Shown: piece by piece, positions 28,299 through 41,301 of the stretch
Numbering within the stretch: position 1 is the first letter of the stretch
Layout: every line of letters starts with the position of its first letter
DNA from: Punica granatum
Lineage: Eukaryota > Streptophyta > Magnoliopsida > Myrtales > Lythraceae
Assembly (NCBI RefSeq): GCF_007655135.1
Contig: NC_045128.1
Coordinates: forward strand, 2,232,001-2,296,000
DNA: 64,000 bases
Reading direction: 5' to 3'
Translations under genes and position numbers: made by a program
The notes under the pieces: generated by a model
Database searches by the model: none
Seen by the model: only the letters and a program-made list of their open reading frames with translations
Told to the model about the DNA's origin: nothing

Positions 28299-30116
28299 TC
28301 AGCAGGAGGCTTCAGAAGGTGCCTTTCCACGGGTTCTGCTCTCCCATTCTGACAATGTTTCTGCACAGATCAACAGCAAAGGAGCAGCAACGAGCAAGCA
28401 ACATCAGCTTTCAATACAAAATATATACGTCAAGGTAACTTGTGTGCAATGTATTCCACTGACAACCAACCAACAATCTTTGCAATAAAGACCGAGCTGC
28501 CGCCACTATAGTATAGCTCTTGACCGCCCATTCAAACTCAGATTATTATGAAATCTGCCACACTATTAGGGCTTGTCTGGTTTTAAAATAATATTTTAGA
28601 ATCACAATTCTAACTTAACTCTTCTCACTACAAAATAAAATAACTCATACAAAGTCAAAGAGTGGGTCTCATTTATACCACTTTTTTCCACAACAAAACA
28701 ACATAACTCATACAAAGTCAAAGGGTGGGTCCCATTTATTTCTCTCAAAATCAAAATCAAAATCTGATTTTAAAATCCTACTATGAAACCAAACGCAACC
28801 TAATTAATTAAGCTCGCCTATGACCACAAATTAATTTTCCGAGGATAGGTAGATAAGATAGACAGCTTCACAAGTCGATCGGTCAATCATCAATGGATCT
28901 AATTAACATCTATCTAGAACTAGACATGAAAAAGAGAGGCTCTGCACACGGGAATATGTGAGATTAATGAAATATGGTCTGGTCATCGGGGCAACATAGG
29001 GGCCGAGGAGTAGCTGGGAAGGTGTGAAGTGAACAAACCTTTGAACCTGCAGAAGAAGACAACAGATTTATGAACTGGAAATATCGTCAACACCTTCGCT
29101 CGATAAACTTTCGGCTCAGCAGCATCGCCGGCAGCATTGTCATCGACAATATCACGGGCCGAGAAAGTAATATAAAGCATAGGACCTCCTCCAATGTCGA
29201 TATTTAACTTCAGAATATAGGGATCGCATATTTTTGTGGCCTACAAAGCAGAATATATATCACAGTTCCAGACTTCAGAGAACTGTATGTATAATATATA
29301 TCAAATCTATATATGAATAAAATCACAGAGCAAGATCGGATGGATTGTTAATTTCAAGGTCGGAATATATGGCTTGAGAGGAATTAGGAGACATGATAAA
29401 GCCAGGGATGTGTGGAGGAATGAATCACTTACATTGATGCTGTTAGAGTTGTAGTTCTCAACAACTTTATCCATGGTGATAACGTAGTAATCTCTGCCCC
29501 TCAGTTCATCATCTACCGGCAGAGGTCGAATCATGAAGTCCACAACATCCCCAAAATCACCAACCTCGAAACCCTAAACGGAAGAACGGTCGATCAATCG
29601 GAAATGATTTTATCATCAGACGAGTAAAAACAACAATAACGAAGAAACTTAACCTTCGATCGATTGATCGATTGATTTAGACTTGATCAAAATTCGCAAA
29701 CATCAACACAACGTATCGGAATCAGTATCAAATATTTGATACATACATCGCTTTCGGCGACTTGTCTGTCGTAAAGCTCTTCCTGCTCGGGCGTCATGGT
29801 CTTGAGGCGGCCATCACCAAAGGGAGGGAGATCGGAAACGTCCATCACCTCAACCTAAGACGATCGATTGATAATGATTTTATCATCAGATCAGACGAAA
29901 GAAGAAGAAGAATAACGAACGAACGACCAATAAAACAACGTGATTGACAACTCAGGGTTGATTAAAATTTGCGAACTGTATAAATATATATGTATGACGT
30001 ATCAGAATCAACGTTAACCATTAGATACATACCTTGCCTCCATGGGAAAGGTCAGTCTGCTCGTGCACCGCCGTCTTCTTGAAGCCATTACCGTGGGGAG
30101 AACGCGTTTCTGCCAT
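28299..30116 (-). CDS. Cystatin-like protein, copy B
   Basis: Five exons: 30116-30033, 29854-29747, 29573-29433, 29240-29039 and 28360-28299, with exon lengths identical to copy A (84, 108, 141, 202 and 62 nt). It starts MAETRSPHGNGFKKTAVHEQ. Differences from A include ELYDRQ for ELYRRQ and RDYYVITMDK for RDHYIITLDK; the motifs VVENYN, GGGPMLYITF and KVYRAKV are unchanged. No frameshift or stop is seen, so this copy may be functional. Its last intron is enlarged by the MITE at 28569-28800. The promoter TATA run is retained at about 30178-30189. As in copy A, the alternative donor at the TGCAG site gives a different C-terminus. The role (proteinase inhibitor or cystatin-related protein of unknown function) is inferred from the fold only. 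Confidence 0.7.
28569..28800. mobile_element. 232-bp MITE inserted in copy B
   Basis: Same length and sequence type as the element at 1736-1967: it begins GGGCTTGTCTGG and ends CCAAACGCAACC. Copies A (near 22132) and C (near 44232) have an uninterrupted actattaattaattaagctc at this place, while B reads actatta-element-taattaattaagctc. That leaves a 2-bp (TA) or decayed 3-bp target duplication. The element sits in the last intron of the cystatin-like gene. Confidence 0.85.
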
Positions 30117-31017
30117 AGCCGCCTTGCCTGGATAAGAAATTGAGATCCAATCGGGAACCGGAACGAAGGCGAGGAGAGTATATATATACAAACCTAATAT
30201 ATATATGTATATGATATAAAGCGCGGGGTATACGGACTTAGCTTGATTCCTGCGCAGAAAAAAATAAAATTAGAAAAAAAAAGAAAGAAAAGGGCAAGTA
30301 AAAAAAAAGATAAATGATAAATTCCCTTAATTTAACGCATATTATATCGTATAATATTTTCTTTTTCTTTTTTCTTTTTTTGGCTTTGGGTAAGCGGTGG
30401 AGCCAATCGCCGCCGATAATTGAAGACTTTCTATTAGGGGCAGCAATTTTTGCCCGCACAGGCGGCAGCACGACCACAGTGAATAGCAACCTTCTCATCT
30501 ATATGCAATGGATCAATAGCCCCATTACTTCTTTTTTTTTTTCACATTTGCGAATTATAGAGTGAACTATCGGGGGTGGCTGATTGTCGACTCGCTGGAG
30601 CCACCACACACTGGGATGAGGCTGTTGGCAGCTCCTGAGGTGATCGACAACCACACCCAACCACCATCCACCATCCACAATAATTAAAACCCTATTTTTT
30701 TCAATCAGGGTAATTCTCAGTGGACAATGGCCTCGCCCGGACTACCACCTTTGGGATGAGAGCGTCGGCAACCTTAAGAGGCACCAACAATCTCATTCTA
30801 GTGGTGGTGACCCTCCGGAAACCAGCCACCCTCACTATTCTTAAGGGTTTGGCTTATTTATTTATTTATTTTTAATTTCTTTTAGACTAGGTTTGTGAAT
30901 AATATTACTGAAATAGAAGTGCTAAAAATGAATTACTGAAAAATAATTGTTAATTCTCAAAAGCTGTTGAGGTGTTTGGTATGTTATTTTCTAAATATGC
31001 TGAAATTAAATTAATGG

Positions 31018-31329
31018 TTGGTTTGGTTTTAAAGTTAAGTAGATCCGAGTTTCGATTTTAATTGATTTGTAATGATTGTGTTGTTGAATTATGAGAAAAA
31101 GTGCGAAAAAGTAATAAATAGTTGAGAGAAAATAATTATTATGTTAAATTCTGAAAAAAGTAATGAATAGTTGAAAGAATTTACTATTAAAAATTAAATT
31201 AAATGGTTAAAAAAATTAAAGAAAAAGTGAAACGTAATAATTGTGTTGTTGATTTTTATTGTGTAGTGAGTAGATTTAAAGTTAAAGATAAAATTTTAAA
31301 AACATAATCGACAAACCAAACAGAATGTA
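31018..31329. mobile_element. MITE of the GTTTGGTTTT family in copy B
   Basis: It begins ttggtttggttttaaagtta and ends cgacaaaccaaacagaatg, with the internal family phrases (gttgaattatgagaaaaagt, attgtgtagtgagtag). It lies where B has lost the roughly 1.2 kb that copy A keeps at about 24200-25440, so the deletion and the insertion may be linked. Confidence 0.65.
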
Positions 31330-32021
31330 AACGTTCAAACATCTATTGTTAAGTTATTAAAATAAGTTTTCTAATGTCTTACTATGAGATGTTTTTGCTC
31401 CTGTGTCGAGCATTTATCGCATCAGTATGCCTTTTAAATTTGGGAAAATAGCACCCTAGCGATTTTTGTATCATATCTAGCATGTCGTTTAACTAATGTA
31501 AGAAAAATGCCAAGTTGGGCCGCATATGCACCATTGCAAATTGGCTAGCTCAAAAATCATTGGGTTTGTCTTGGATCCACTACTTCAACACCCCATTGGA
31601 GGGCATTTCACATCTTTTGTACAAAATATTAATGGGACTTCTCTATCTTTCTACTGTGTAAGTTAATTTAATTTTCATTGAGGGCTTCGACTCCCCTTTA
31701 CCAAAAAAAAAAGTGAGGCGGTGAAAATTGAAAAAAGATGTATACTATATGATGCTCTTTTTCCTTAAATTTAATGTATGCCTGTGAAAACATATATATA
31801 TAAATGATAAATGCAATTGTTACCAATAATAAGATCATTATTGCATAAAATAGTATACGCTAATTATGAGCATTGCTATTTGCGTCGACCGACCATGCCA
31901 CCTGCATAGTTCGAAAATAACAGTGAATGGCATAGATGGTAATAATTTCAAAAGTCAAAGACAATTTCTAATCATTCACATTCAGCAAAAACAGTCACAT
32001 GTAATTGAGTTTCAGAGAACC

Positions 32022-32200
32022 TTAATATCCAAGAGCCCAATCAAACCTCAACTAATCCAGTCGAGTCGGATCGGCCTATTAACAGATAAAACTCTCTTAG
32101 TGTGAATTTTCTATATTCACAAGAACTCGAATCTGAGATCTTACTTAAGTGGAACAAACGTCAAACCGCTTGAATCAATCCAGTTGGTCTTAGTGAGTTT
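32022..32200 (-). mobile_element. SINE-like element, copy B, reversed
   Basis: On the minus strand it begins ttgattcaagcggtttgacg (A-box-like), continues to atctcagattcgagttcttg (B-box-like) and ends ggctcttggatattaagg. It is the best preserved member of the family in the window and orthologous to those in A and C. Confidence 0.55.
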
Positions 32201-34600
32201 TAGACCAAAGTATTCTTCCTTTCAAAATTAATTCCCACAATAGACTTCCCTAAAATCTACTTCCCAAAGTAGACTCATGTTATTTTCTCAATTATTATAC
32301 CATTCCCTTAACTTTTTTATTTGTTTCATTTTAAATCCCTTCCGAAATAAACTCTTTTATTTATTAGAATGAATGAATTATTTGTGAGATTGTCATTAGA
32401 CATTCTTAAATAGATTACCAAGAATCAAAATTTAAGTTTTATTAAAATTTATTATAGCTTAAGCAAGTGATTTTCATTTCATATAAAAGTATAGATAAAG
32501 ATATGAAAATAAATTTACCCATTTAATTTAAATTTAAATAATAGATAGTTATACATAATAAGCATTATTAGAATGAACTTCTTCATCAATATTTATATTA
32601 TAAAACTTTGACTTATATGATTTTTTTTAGAAATTTAATACTCGAAGATTATGATGACATTACTAATGTTTTATATTTTTTCTACGACTTAAATTAAAAT
32701 AAATTAAAATAAATAAACTTTTAATAAACAAGAAATTCTTCAATAGTACATTACTGATGTAAAATATATAATAAATATACTTAAAATGTAGCAAATCTAG
32801 AATAAGAGTAATAAATCTACATACAATATCTATTAGAAAAATTTTATGACATGAACTTCTATTATGAAAAGATATATTATTAAGATTTGAAAAGCCACGA
32901 GATCCTTTCGTATGAAGTATTTCCTAAGAAAAACAAGAATCTATTTACAATATAAATCTTACGATTATATATATTTCATAACAATCAACATATACATTAA
33001 GCGTATGCCTGAAAGTCTCACGTAAAAGACACCCATCAAGTGACTGGTCAAACGAACGAAAGGCCCTTAGTACAAAACTTAAGCTAACAACGTACATTAA
33101 ATATATTTTAAATATCCAAAATGTAAAAAAAAATATTTTTTATATATATGTTTAAAATATAGATCTTAGTGCAAAGCTTAAGCTCTACTAATTTTTTAAA
33201 AAAATTTAGGTTCATGGTAATTTAATTAAAGGGTATGTATAAAACAAGCTCGTAAATAATTCGTTCATACTAATCCATAAGAGACCTTATTTCAAGAGGA
33301 TTTAAGGAAACACATCAAAAAGTTAAGGGATTGAATGAATAATTAAGAAATTAACATAAGTCTATAGTGGGAAATAGATTTTGGGGAATACTATTGTGGG
33401 AATTAATTTAAGAAAAAAAGAGTCTCTTTTGCTCCAAATCTATGCAATTCGGCATAATTATCAATCTATATACATCTATATATATTTATAGGTTAGGTCA
33501 ATACATAAGAAGACGCCACGCAAGATGAAGTTCACCTCCCATTGAATGGCTCTTGGTCTTGGATTAACCACCAATGTAAACACAACAAATGCGGTATGTT
33601 ATGGTGCCACATCTCATTTAATTCAAGGGCTTTAACTGGCTATTAATTTCTTTAAACCCTTTGAATATGTTTATATCTATTTTGGAATAAAAATATTTTA
33701 AAAATTGAATAAACAATTGTTATATCCATTTCCATCTTCTTCCTATTTGATTTCCTACCGAAGAGTTAAAAAAGAGAAAATGTAGAGAGGAAAAGACATT
33801 CGGGTAAAACATTAGTCGAGTCGACTACAAATTTCTATTGTTTCACGTAACAGAACATGCTTGATATTATCGTGGACCGAGTACATTAATAGCACATCTT
33901 AACCATAAGGCGTTCTTGTTTTCTCAATCACTAACAATTCGGAAAAAAAAGAATGATTTTCTACTATTGTTCCTAACTCACGCATTACACTGGCCAATCA
34001 TCTAGTTTCCACTATTTTCTAAATTTTACCTATAAGAAAATGATTATTAGAAAGAAGAAGGAAAATAAAGGATCAGCCTAACGTGCGAGCTTGAAATCAG
34101 TTAAATGGTAATTAACCCATCAGGGCTAATCAGAAGGTTGTGCCTGCCCAACCGAGTGGACTTAAGACATAACACTCTTATTATCTTTTGATCTATGGCG
34201 AATTGGGAATATAACACTATGATTAACATCTTTGATCAGACTGGTCATGTGGAACTAGGATTCGTACACAAATAAATTGTTTTAAGTAACGTGTTATGCC
34301 ATTAATTGAACTAGTAACATTTATCTTAATGAGTGACTATTTTCATACAATTCTCATCTTCGAGACAACAAGTGCCATATTTTAGCATATTTTTCCTTAT
34401 TCACTTCATACCTCTAGAATTTATTCAATTTCTTTTTTTTTCATTAAATAACTTTAAAAACATATTCTCAAGGCTCAATAAATGAACCGACATCCCTCTT
34501 ACCTCGATCAATAAGAGATAAACTCTCGAAATTTCTCAAGAGTTTTAAGCAATGTTATCTTAAGGCCCTATTTTCTATTTACATATCGTAAGGCTCTCAT

Positions 34601-36271
34601 TGCTAGTTTCACGGGGCCTACGAAAGCGTAAAAGGAATAGAAATTCAAAATTTCATACTCATGAAACTAATCTCAAGATCTACTAGTAGAATTGGAGTAG
34701 ATAAAATGTACCTGCAATTTTTTAAATCATACATTGAGCGCCCCTAGCGTGACGCTTCTACTGGTATCCACACCAACTTCGTAACAGATCTTCGAGATCG
34801 GTGGTGTTAACGACCAACGCTCAAAAGAAACACTGGTGTAACACTCGGAACTTATTAGACTAATGGATTAATTCAAGTTGAACAATTCAACTGAATTTCC
34901 AATATTTATACACTCATACATATACACATATCATATATGTATATAAAATATGCATGCACACATTGAGACCGTATATATTCTCTCAAGCTCAACATTTGAG
35001 CTTATATATATATGTAAGGGGCCTCAAAAATTTGTTTAAGGCCGGTGTGGGATGGCTTTAATTATCCTCCCAAACCAACGCATGGCAGCCACATTTTACA
35101 TGCACCGTGGCCATCAAATGACCTTGCATGTGGCCATGCATTTTAGCCTTGGGTGGCTTGTCATGGATATGCCAAGTGGCCTCCATAAATCGGGTCTAAT
35201 TAATCGGTATATTTAATCTCATTAAATATCCGATTAATCGGTCGTACCTTAACTCGTCTAATCTCCATTAGACAGTTTCAGTATTTCAAAATTATCTTGT
35301 CGAGTTAGCCGTAGTGTGTGACCTTGTAGGTTCTCGATTATGTTAACAGTAATATCGAAATCTCTATTTTAATATTACAAACAATGAGCGACATCTAGCA
35401 ATGCATCACTATTACTCAAGTAATCGGAAAGTCAATTTTTCGACGAACCTTGTAACCTATGTTACCGTGCAGTATAATCCCTTTGTCCTCTATATTTCTA
35501 TTGAGCTCAAGACATGGTTGATGTCATCATTGTATGGCTCAATCTCTCTTTCTAGGTTTATTGGGTAAGTCTATCAAAACAAATGAGCTCAATATCCCCA
35601 TATCGACTCATTTGAGTATGCATACACTATTAGACTCTGCTAACCAAGCGGCTGTGAGATATCACTCCCATTACGTAGGAGGGAAAAATTATATCTTGAT
35701 CACTCACATTCATCTCCATGCTTTGTGGTATACCCAATAATTGTCTTTATAACCAGTATGTTATGGTGGCATTTGACAATATCAAAGTATGCAACATTAT
35801 ATGTAGGAAACCATGGTGACTTCAAGTCAAAGGACCATTACACTATAGTCACTATGAGAATTGCTAATGACAACCACGTAACGACCCATGTAACAATCTT
35901 ATGGTGAGTCAGTCCAGTACACATTACTCTTAATGTATACCTGTGGTGTGACTCGATGTCTCCACATCCATGATCTATGGGACTTGATCATCAATCGACA
36001 CTCACACTAGTCTAACCGCATTATCGTCGTCCTAATTAACGATAATACATTGACTAGTGACATTTAGAAATAATATTCAATAATTATAGGATCTCACAAT
36101 CAAATCATACTCAATGCTTATTGAAACTACTATTCCAAGGACATTATTGCGTAAAATTAATATGTAGCGTAACCCACACAATAACAGAAATGCCTCATAT
36201 TATAATGAAATATATATCGTATTACAAAATTGATGACAGATTGCCTTTAGGGCATACACCAATTCCCAACA
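34601..36271 (-). mobile_element. Solo LTR, 1671 bp, of an LTR retrotransposon
   Basis: On the + strand it begins TGCTAGTTTCACGGGG and ends CACCAATTCCCAACA. On the minus strand it therefore starts TGTTGGGAATTGGTG and ends with CA. A perfect 5-bp target duplication, CTCAT, flanks it (34596-34600 and 36272-36276). Copy C has the empty site, reading aaggccctcattgctttagg at about 51471-51490. I see no protease, integrase or reverse transcriptase frame, so it looks like a single LTR left after recombination between two LTRs. A Copia-type origin is suggested by the TGTTGGGAATTGG terminus but is not certain. Confidence 0.88.
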
Positions 36272-36491
36272 CTCATTGCTTTAGGAAATGAGATGAGATG
36301 AGGCTCCCTTGCACACTCTTTCATATTTCTGATGCCCTTTTGGCACTTCGCTTTGGATGTTTATAGGCTATCTGGATAATGCCAATTTTCTATTTTCTTA
36401 TCTTAAAAGCCCCAACCCCTCAACAAAAGTATCTTACAAAATATCTCCCCAACACCAATCTCTTCAACTTCTCCCCTCGCTCTATCTCGAT

Positions 36492-36668
36492 GTGGCTTAT
36501 CATCATGAACATCATCAGCTACCCTGCCTACACTGCTAGCCTCAGTACAGCTATATTCGAATGGTAAACATATATTTTTCTCATGAAAGACGATAATTAT
36601 GATTACTAAATTGTGTCGGGGAAGTAGTTTAGCTAACACATGGCCTTGTAAACAAGCCCGCAGGTTCA
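36492..36668 (+). pseudogene. Truncated pseudogene of a plant-specific small protein (TIGR01589-like), copy B
   Basis: Exon 1 reads (V)AYHHEHHQLPCLHC-stop-PQYSYIRM and ends at a donor (ATG|GTAAAC) at 36563/36564. This resembles the conserved HQLPCLHC.PHSYIRM start of a small plant-specific family that I recall as TIGR01589. The start codon is GTG (36492-36494) where copy C has ATG, and an in-frame TAG (36537-36539) stands where I would expect Gln. An acceptor (cccgcag|GTTCA) follows at 36663/36664, but the homology breaks off five bases later at the end of the duplicated segment, so exons 2 and 3 are missing. Confidence 0.65.
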
Positions 36669-36669
36669 A

Positions 36670-39600
36670 CTAGTAATTATTTCCTCAAAAGCACCTTTTC
36701 TGAATCACAGCTACTATTAATTTCATTGTATGTCGTGCTTGTGAACCTCCTGACCATAGACTATGAAGTCCCGATCAAGTACTTCTTTTGGGTGCTCGAT
36801 ATCCTGATAATCTCAATTCAACTTTCACGACACGAATACTTCTTTTGATCTATGCTTGACCCTAATCGATAATCTCAATTAGATCGTGCGGTCGACATGT
36901 AAAATCTCTTTACTTTATGAGCAAGTCAATATGCGTAAGAGTTGTCTTCTATATAGACATGTTCCACATAAACCTCCCAATCTCTTTGGGCACCCTTTAC
37001 GTAGACAGCCATTACATTTGGTCATTTTGTATTTGGTTCGTGCAATTTCAATATGCTCAAAAGTATGAGCATTCTCAGAGTTTAGGGCAAGCACTCTCCT
37101 CTTTATTGTAGTCTGTCTAAACGTAATTACATGAAATGAATGCATGCATTAAACTAGACGGCAACTGTCGGGAAAAACCAATAGCAATAATTGGAGCGTG
37201 GAGAAGGAGGAGGTCATGCAATGCAAGGAGATAAATTCAGCTAGCTTCGAGCTGACTTGGCAAACTGAGGTGACAAATTAAATAGGAATATCAATTAAAA
37301 ATTTTCAATCGTGCGTGTTCACACTTCGGTAATTTTAGAATTTTGAGACAAAAAAACAACTAGATATATGTGATGATGCGAGATAGTACATTTCGAGCAA
37401 GGATTGATATTCATGCAGTAAGTATTCGATTGATTATTGCGTATCTTAAAATCAAAATATTACAATCGGGCGCTAGCTACATTTTGCTTTCGTTTTGAAA
37501 TTATAGTTTTGCAGTATATCTCTTTGAGTCAACGATGATAATCTCTCTCTCTTTGAACCAATTACTTCTACCCTTTCTTGTAATGCATAAAAAAACTAAT
37601 ACAACTAAAACTCTTGTATATTACGGGCATGTGTAACCTATCAAATTTTTACCTTTTTATTTTGATTTTTTTTATGTTTATAATAAATCTAATATAATAA
37701 TAAAAATAACAAACATAACAATAATAACAAACAATTAATTAATTAATTAAAATTACTCTATGACTTCATTAGATTGCCACATGTCCACCAACTTTTTCAT
37801 TTGTCATTCAATCATCACCACTTTCTTTTATTTTCATAAGTTTCAATAAACTTCTTAAGGCTTTCATTTTTATCCTTCTTAAATCACATGACCTTATGGA
37901 TCAAATATATATATATATACACACACATTATATGGCTTTATATACTCCATTGATACAATAAAAAGCGGTATGTGTTTCCAAGAAACCATATATCATGTCA
38001 CTAGATTTTCGTCACTTTTTTTTAATTTCAAAATGCACATGTATGGGAATTATTCTACCCTTGATATCACATTCAAACAGAAAAAAGAGAAGGCTCTCTA
38101 TTCATAGATTCAAAGTGCAATTAGAATAAATAAGATTTTCTTCTGAGTTCAAATAAAACCCTAAGTACGCATTGAAACTTAATTCATCCCACCTTCATCA
38201 TTTATTTTTCCATCCCACATTTTTAAAGTAAATTTTATTTAAAGGTCAATTAAATTAAAATGATAAAAATTCTTTTTATATAAATCTATAGGTATATTTT
38301 TATTTTTTGTATTGTTAAAATTTTCTCATCTCTTATATTGGTTTTCTTTTCATCGTTAGTCTACAAGGTACGCAAGCCTAAACAAACTAGGCTCGTAGGC
38401 CCTAAAATCGACTCGCAAGACAAAGAAAAGCTGTATCTTTAAAATAGTCATTATATATTTAAATATGGATAGCTTAATTGTTGTAGAATGTGTAAGAAAT
38501 AGAAAAATATAATTTCTTGACTTTTTCTAATTTTAAATATCCAAAATATCTTTTAATAAAACATTATTTATTATGTTAATTATTCTAAGAGCAAATTATA
38601 AGCGGTCAATCGTTTTGTTTTTTATCTCATACTTATATTAATATTATCATTTATTTTCTTCTACTTAATATTACTTATGGTAACTTCCAATTTATACCAT
38701 ACGATTATGTAATAAGCAATCATAACATTGTCTGCTACATCTTTTTTTTTTTTACGTGCATCCTGGTATCTGAAATTTCAACATATTCTAACTAATCCAA
38801 TTCAATACTTTTTAAGGAATACAAGTGTCAAAACGCTTGAACAAATTCATATTGGATTTTTTTTAAAGATGATTACTCTAACATTGAAATTTAATTTTCT
38901 CTATTAAATTTAGTATACAATGAATTAGCATGAAAACATAATAATATTTAGGATAGTTGTTTCCTCTTTCTCGCATCGAACCATGAATGTTTCCCTAGTT
39001 ATAGTAAAAAAAAAAAACTCGTCCGTATGATGTACATGGCAAGTATGGAGGTTTTTCTTAGTGCTGCCACTATTTTTTCCCCTTTCCCTTTATTTTTCTA
39101 TATTTAGTTTTTGAGTGAGAGAGAATTAACAAGAAAGTGTCATGGCTAGTGCGCTTCCCTTCTAGGGGGAAGACTCGAGTTCAATTCCTACATTTTCACT
39201 CCTTTTTTGCCATCATTTTCTTTTATTGTTCATTTTAAAAAATTAAAATCGATTCCCCCTTTAACAAACTTTCTTTGCTTTACATCAAACTCATCTCTTA
39301 CTCTCTTTTTTTTTATTTGTTAATTTTTATATGACATAAAAAAAATAAATTAATTATTGTCTCTTACAAATAAAAATATTCCGAATTTGAATCCAAATCA
39401 GCATATCAATTAGTGCACAACCAAAGTATATTTTCAAAAATAATTGGCAATTATGGAAAAAATAATAAATAGTAATTATTCATTTTAATTTTTTTCACGT
39501 CATGATACTTATTTACGACTAGAATTCAGACCCATAAAGATATAACAAAATCACTATTAGTGAAAAGTAATTACATAAATAAAAAAATATTATTTAATAT

Positions 39601-40340
39601 AATTACCTGAAAAAATGTACAATAGGTAAAGGTAGGTTGTTGTCCTTTTTTTTTTCTTTTAAATGTGATAGTGGGGTTGGAGTTTCTGTGGTTATTTATT
39701 AATATCTAATTATCAAAATAACTTCAATGTAATGGTCCATACTTATCAAAGTTAATCTAATAACGGTATTTTGGAGTAGTAAAGTGAGATCAAATGGAAA
39801 TTTTTGATTTTATATATATACATCTAGTTCGAGAAAATAAAATAGAACATATACGTCAAGTGATACAGCACGATGCGCACGAAAAATAAATTAGTCAATG
39901 CTTCTGCTTAGTTCCTGACTTAATTATGAAGTATGCAAATCATCCATCATATAATTTATAGGAGAACTTCGTGGACGTCGACAATTCCTCCTATGTGCAT
40001 ATATTGAGGACGACTTGCAGACAGTTCATATATTAAAATAGATGCATGAGTTAACATTTAATGATTATCACAAACGATGTTTCCTTTATCCGATTACAGA
40101 TGAAGTAAATTGATCGTGGGCCGCCTAATATAATATCACAAAAAATGACTTTTTAAGAACGTGCAAAATTTGTCACAAACATATATGAAGTTAGGGTTAT
40201 ATACGCATATATTATAGATTGAACCTTCTTTGTTATTTAATTTGATTGGAGGACTACACGGAAATCCTGCACCTGCATGTAGCTGATAAAGATTTTTAAT
40301 TTCTTCTTCCTTCCCTCCCTCCCTCCCTCCATATAGATGA
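36670..40340. other. Gene-free AT-rich spacer between copy B and the protease region
   Basis: No coding gene is visible. The stretch is very AT-rich, with a TTAA run near 37735-37750, a short TA tract near 37907, and a tRNA-like relic at about 39135-39200. A remnant near 36770-36860 has motifs (cttttgggtgctcgat, aatctcaattcaact) that also occur near 19930-20010 downstream of the MYB gene, so it is a dispersed repeat. Confidence 0.5.
39135..39210 (+). mobile_element. tRNA-like relic, probably a degenerate SINE head
   Basis: The segment has tggctagtgcgcttccc (A-box-like), a 6-bp stem CTTCCC/GGGAAG around a 7-base loop TTCTAGG, and gagttcaattcc (B-box-like), followed by a T-run. The anticodon arm is convincing but the T stem does not pair, so a working tRNA is unlikely. 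A tRNA-derived SINE, which in plants may end in a T-run, is the better reading. Confidence 0.35.
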
Positions 40341-40348
40341 ATGGACAG

Positions 40349-41209
40349 CTCCACTGTCTGTCATTTCTCTCTCATTCTTCAGTCCCGGCCGGAAGAACTT
40401 TTTAATAAGAGAGTGATCGATCACGGAAGTAAGTCTAGTACCGGTGGTGCGTGATCAATCCTCCCTCCTTCCGTTCCTCCCTCCTTCCCTTCCCTACCTA
40501 TAGATGAATGTTGCACATAACAGCCTGTTCTCCCTCCAATCTCTCCATTCTATTTCTTGCTCCCAAGAAAGTCCCTGGAACGCACATGGCTTGATTATGC
40601 TCCCTGGCTCCCACCCACCATTTGGTATGTTCCTTCATTCGATTTTCGCCATTATATTAGAATGGAAAAATCTTTCTTTCCCCTCTATTCTCGATGACGG
40701 GAAGACCTCGCCTCAACAAGTGTTTGATTTTTCCAGCTTTTTCATCATTCACAGCTCGAGTCTTTGTTTTGGGCTCGACCTGCTTTCTGTTCGTGGAGCT
40801 CTTTTGGGTTGCAATCGATTCGATTGTCGGGATTCGTCAGGAAATTTCAGTATTTGATCTTGAGCTTTCTGGTCGATCTTCTTGTAAGTTGTTCAATGTC
40901 ATCAAGAATCTGAAATTGAAAATCCAGGAATGTTTTCTTGTGTTTTGCTACGTTTCCTTTTTGTGTTGAGTCTGACGCTACTTCGAGTTCTCAGTGTCCG
41001 GTTGTCGCAATCGCCCCAAATTTTACGACCCTTCCTCCGGACTCCTGATGAATCTTTGTGTTAGTAAACCTTCAAACACTGCTATGATTAAATCTCCACT
41101 GTCTGTCATTTGTCTCTCATTCTTCAGGCCTGGCCGGAAGAACTCTTTTAATAAGAGGGTGATCGATCACAATGGTAAATCTGGTACCGGTGGTACGTGA
41201 TCGATCCTC
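40349..41209 (+). repeat. Direct repeat of about 115 bp, 745 bp apart
   Basis: The stretches 40349-40463 and 41094-41209 share long blocks (ctccactgtctgtcattt, ccggaagaact, gtgatcgatcac, accggtggt.cgtgatc) with scattered substitutions. They bracket the region just upstream of the first recognised exon of the papain-like gene, so the duplication may have disturbed or created its 5' end. Confidence 0.8.
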
Positions 41210-41301
41210 ACTCCCTCTGTCTCTCTGAATCTTGACAAATAATTATATAGTATATGTGAGTTAACTAATAAGAAATATTTATACGCGTACTTTTATTGTA
41301 G

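Larger units (their letters stand above)
27662..36668. repeat. Segmental duplication, copy B
   Basis: It lies directly after copy A and matches copy C (43548-51898) over almost its full length, apart from insertions and deletions. It carries the cystatin-like gene, a 232-bp MITE in that gene's last intron, a GTTTGGTTTT MITE (31018-31329) in place of about 1.2 kb kept in A and C, a 1.67-kb solo LTR, and the first exon of a pseudogene. Homology to C stops near 36668 (B) and 51898 (C), just inside the second exon of that pseudogene. Confidence 0.9.
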
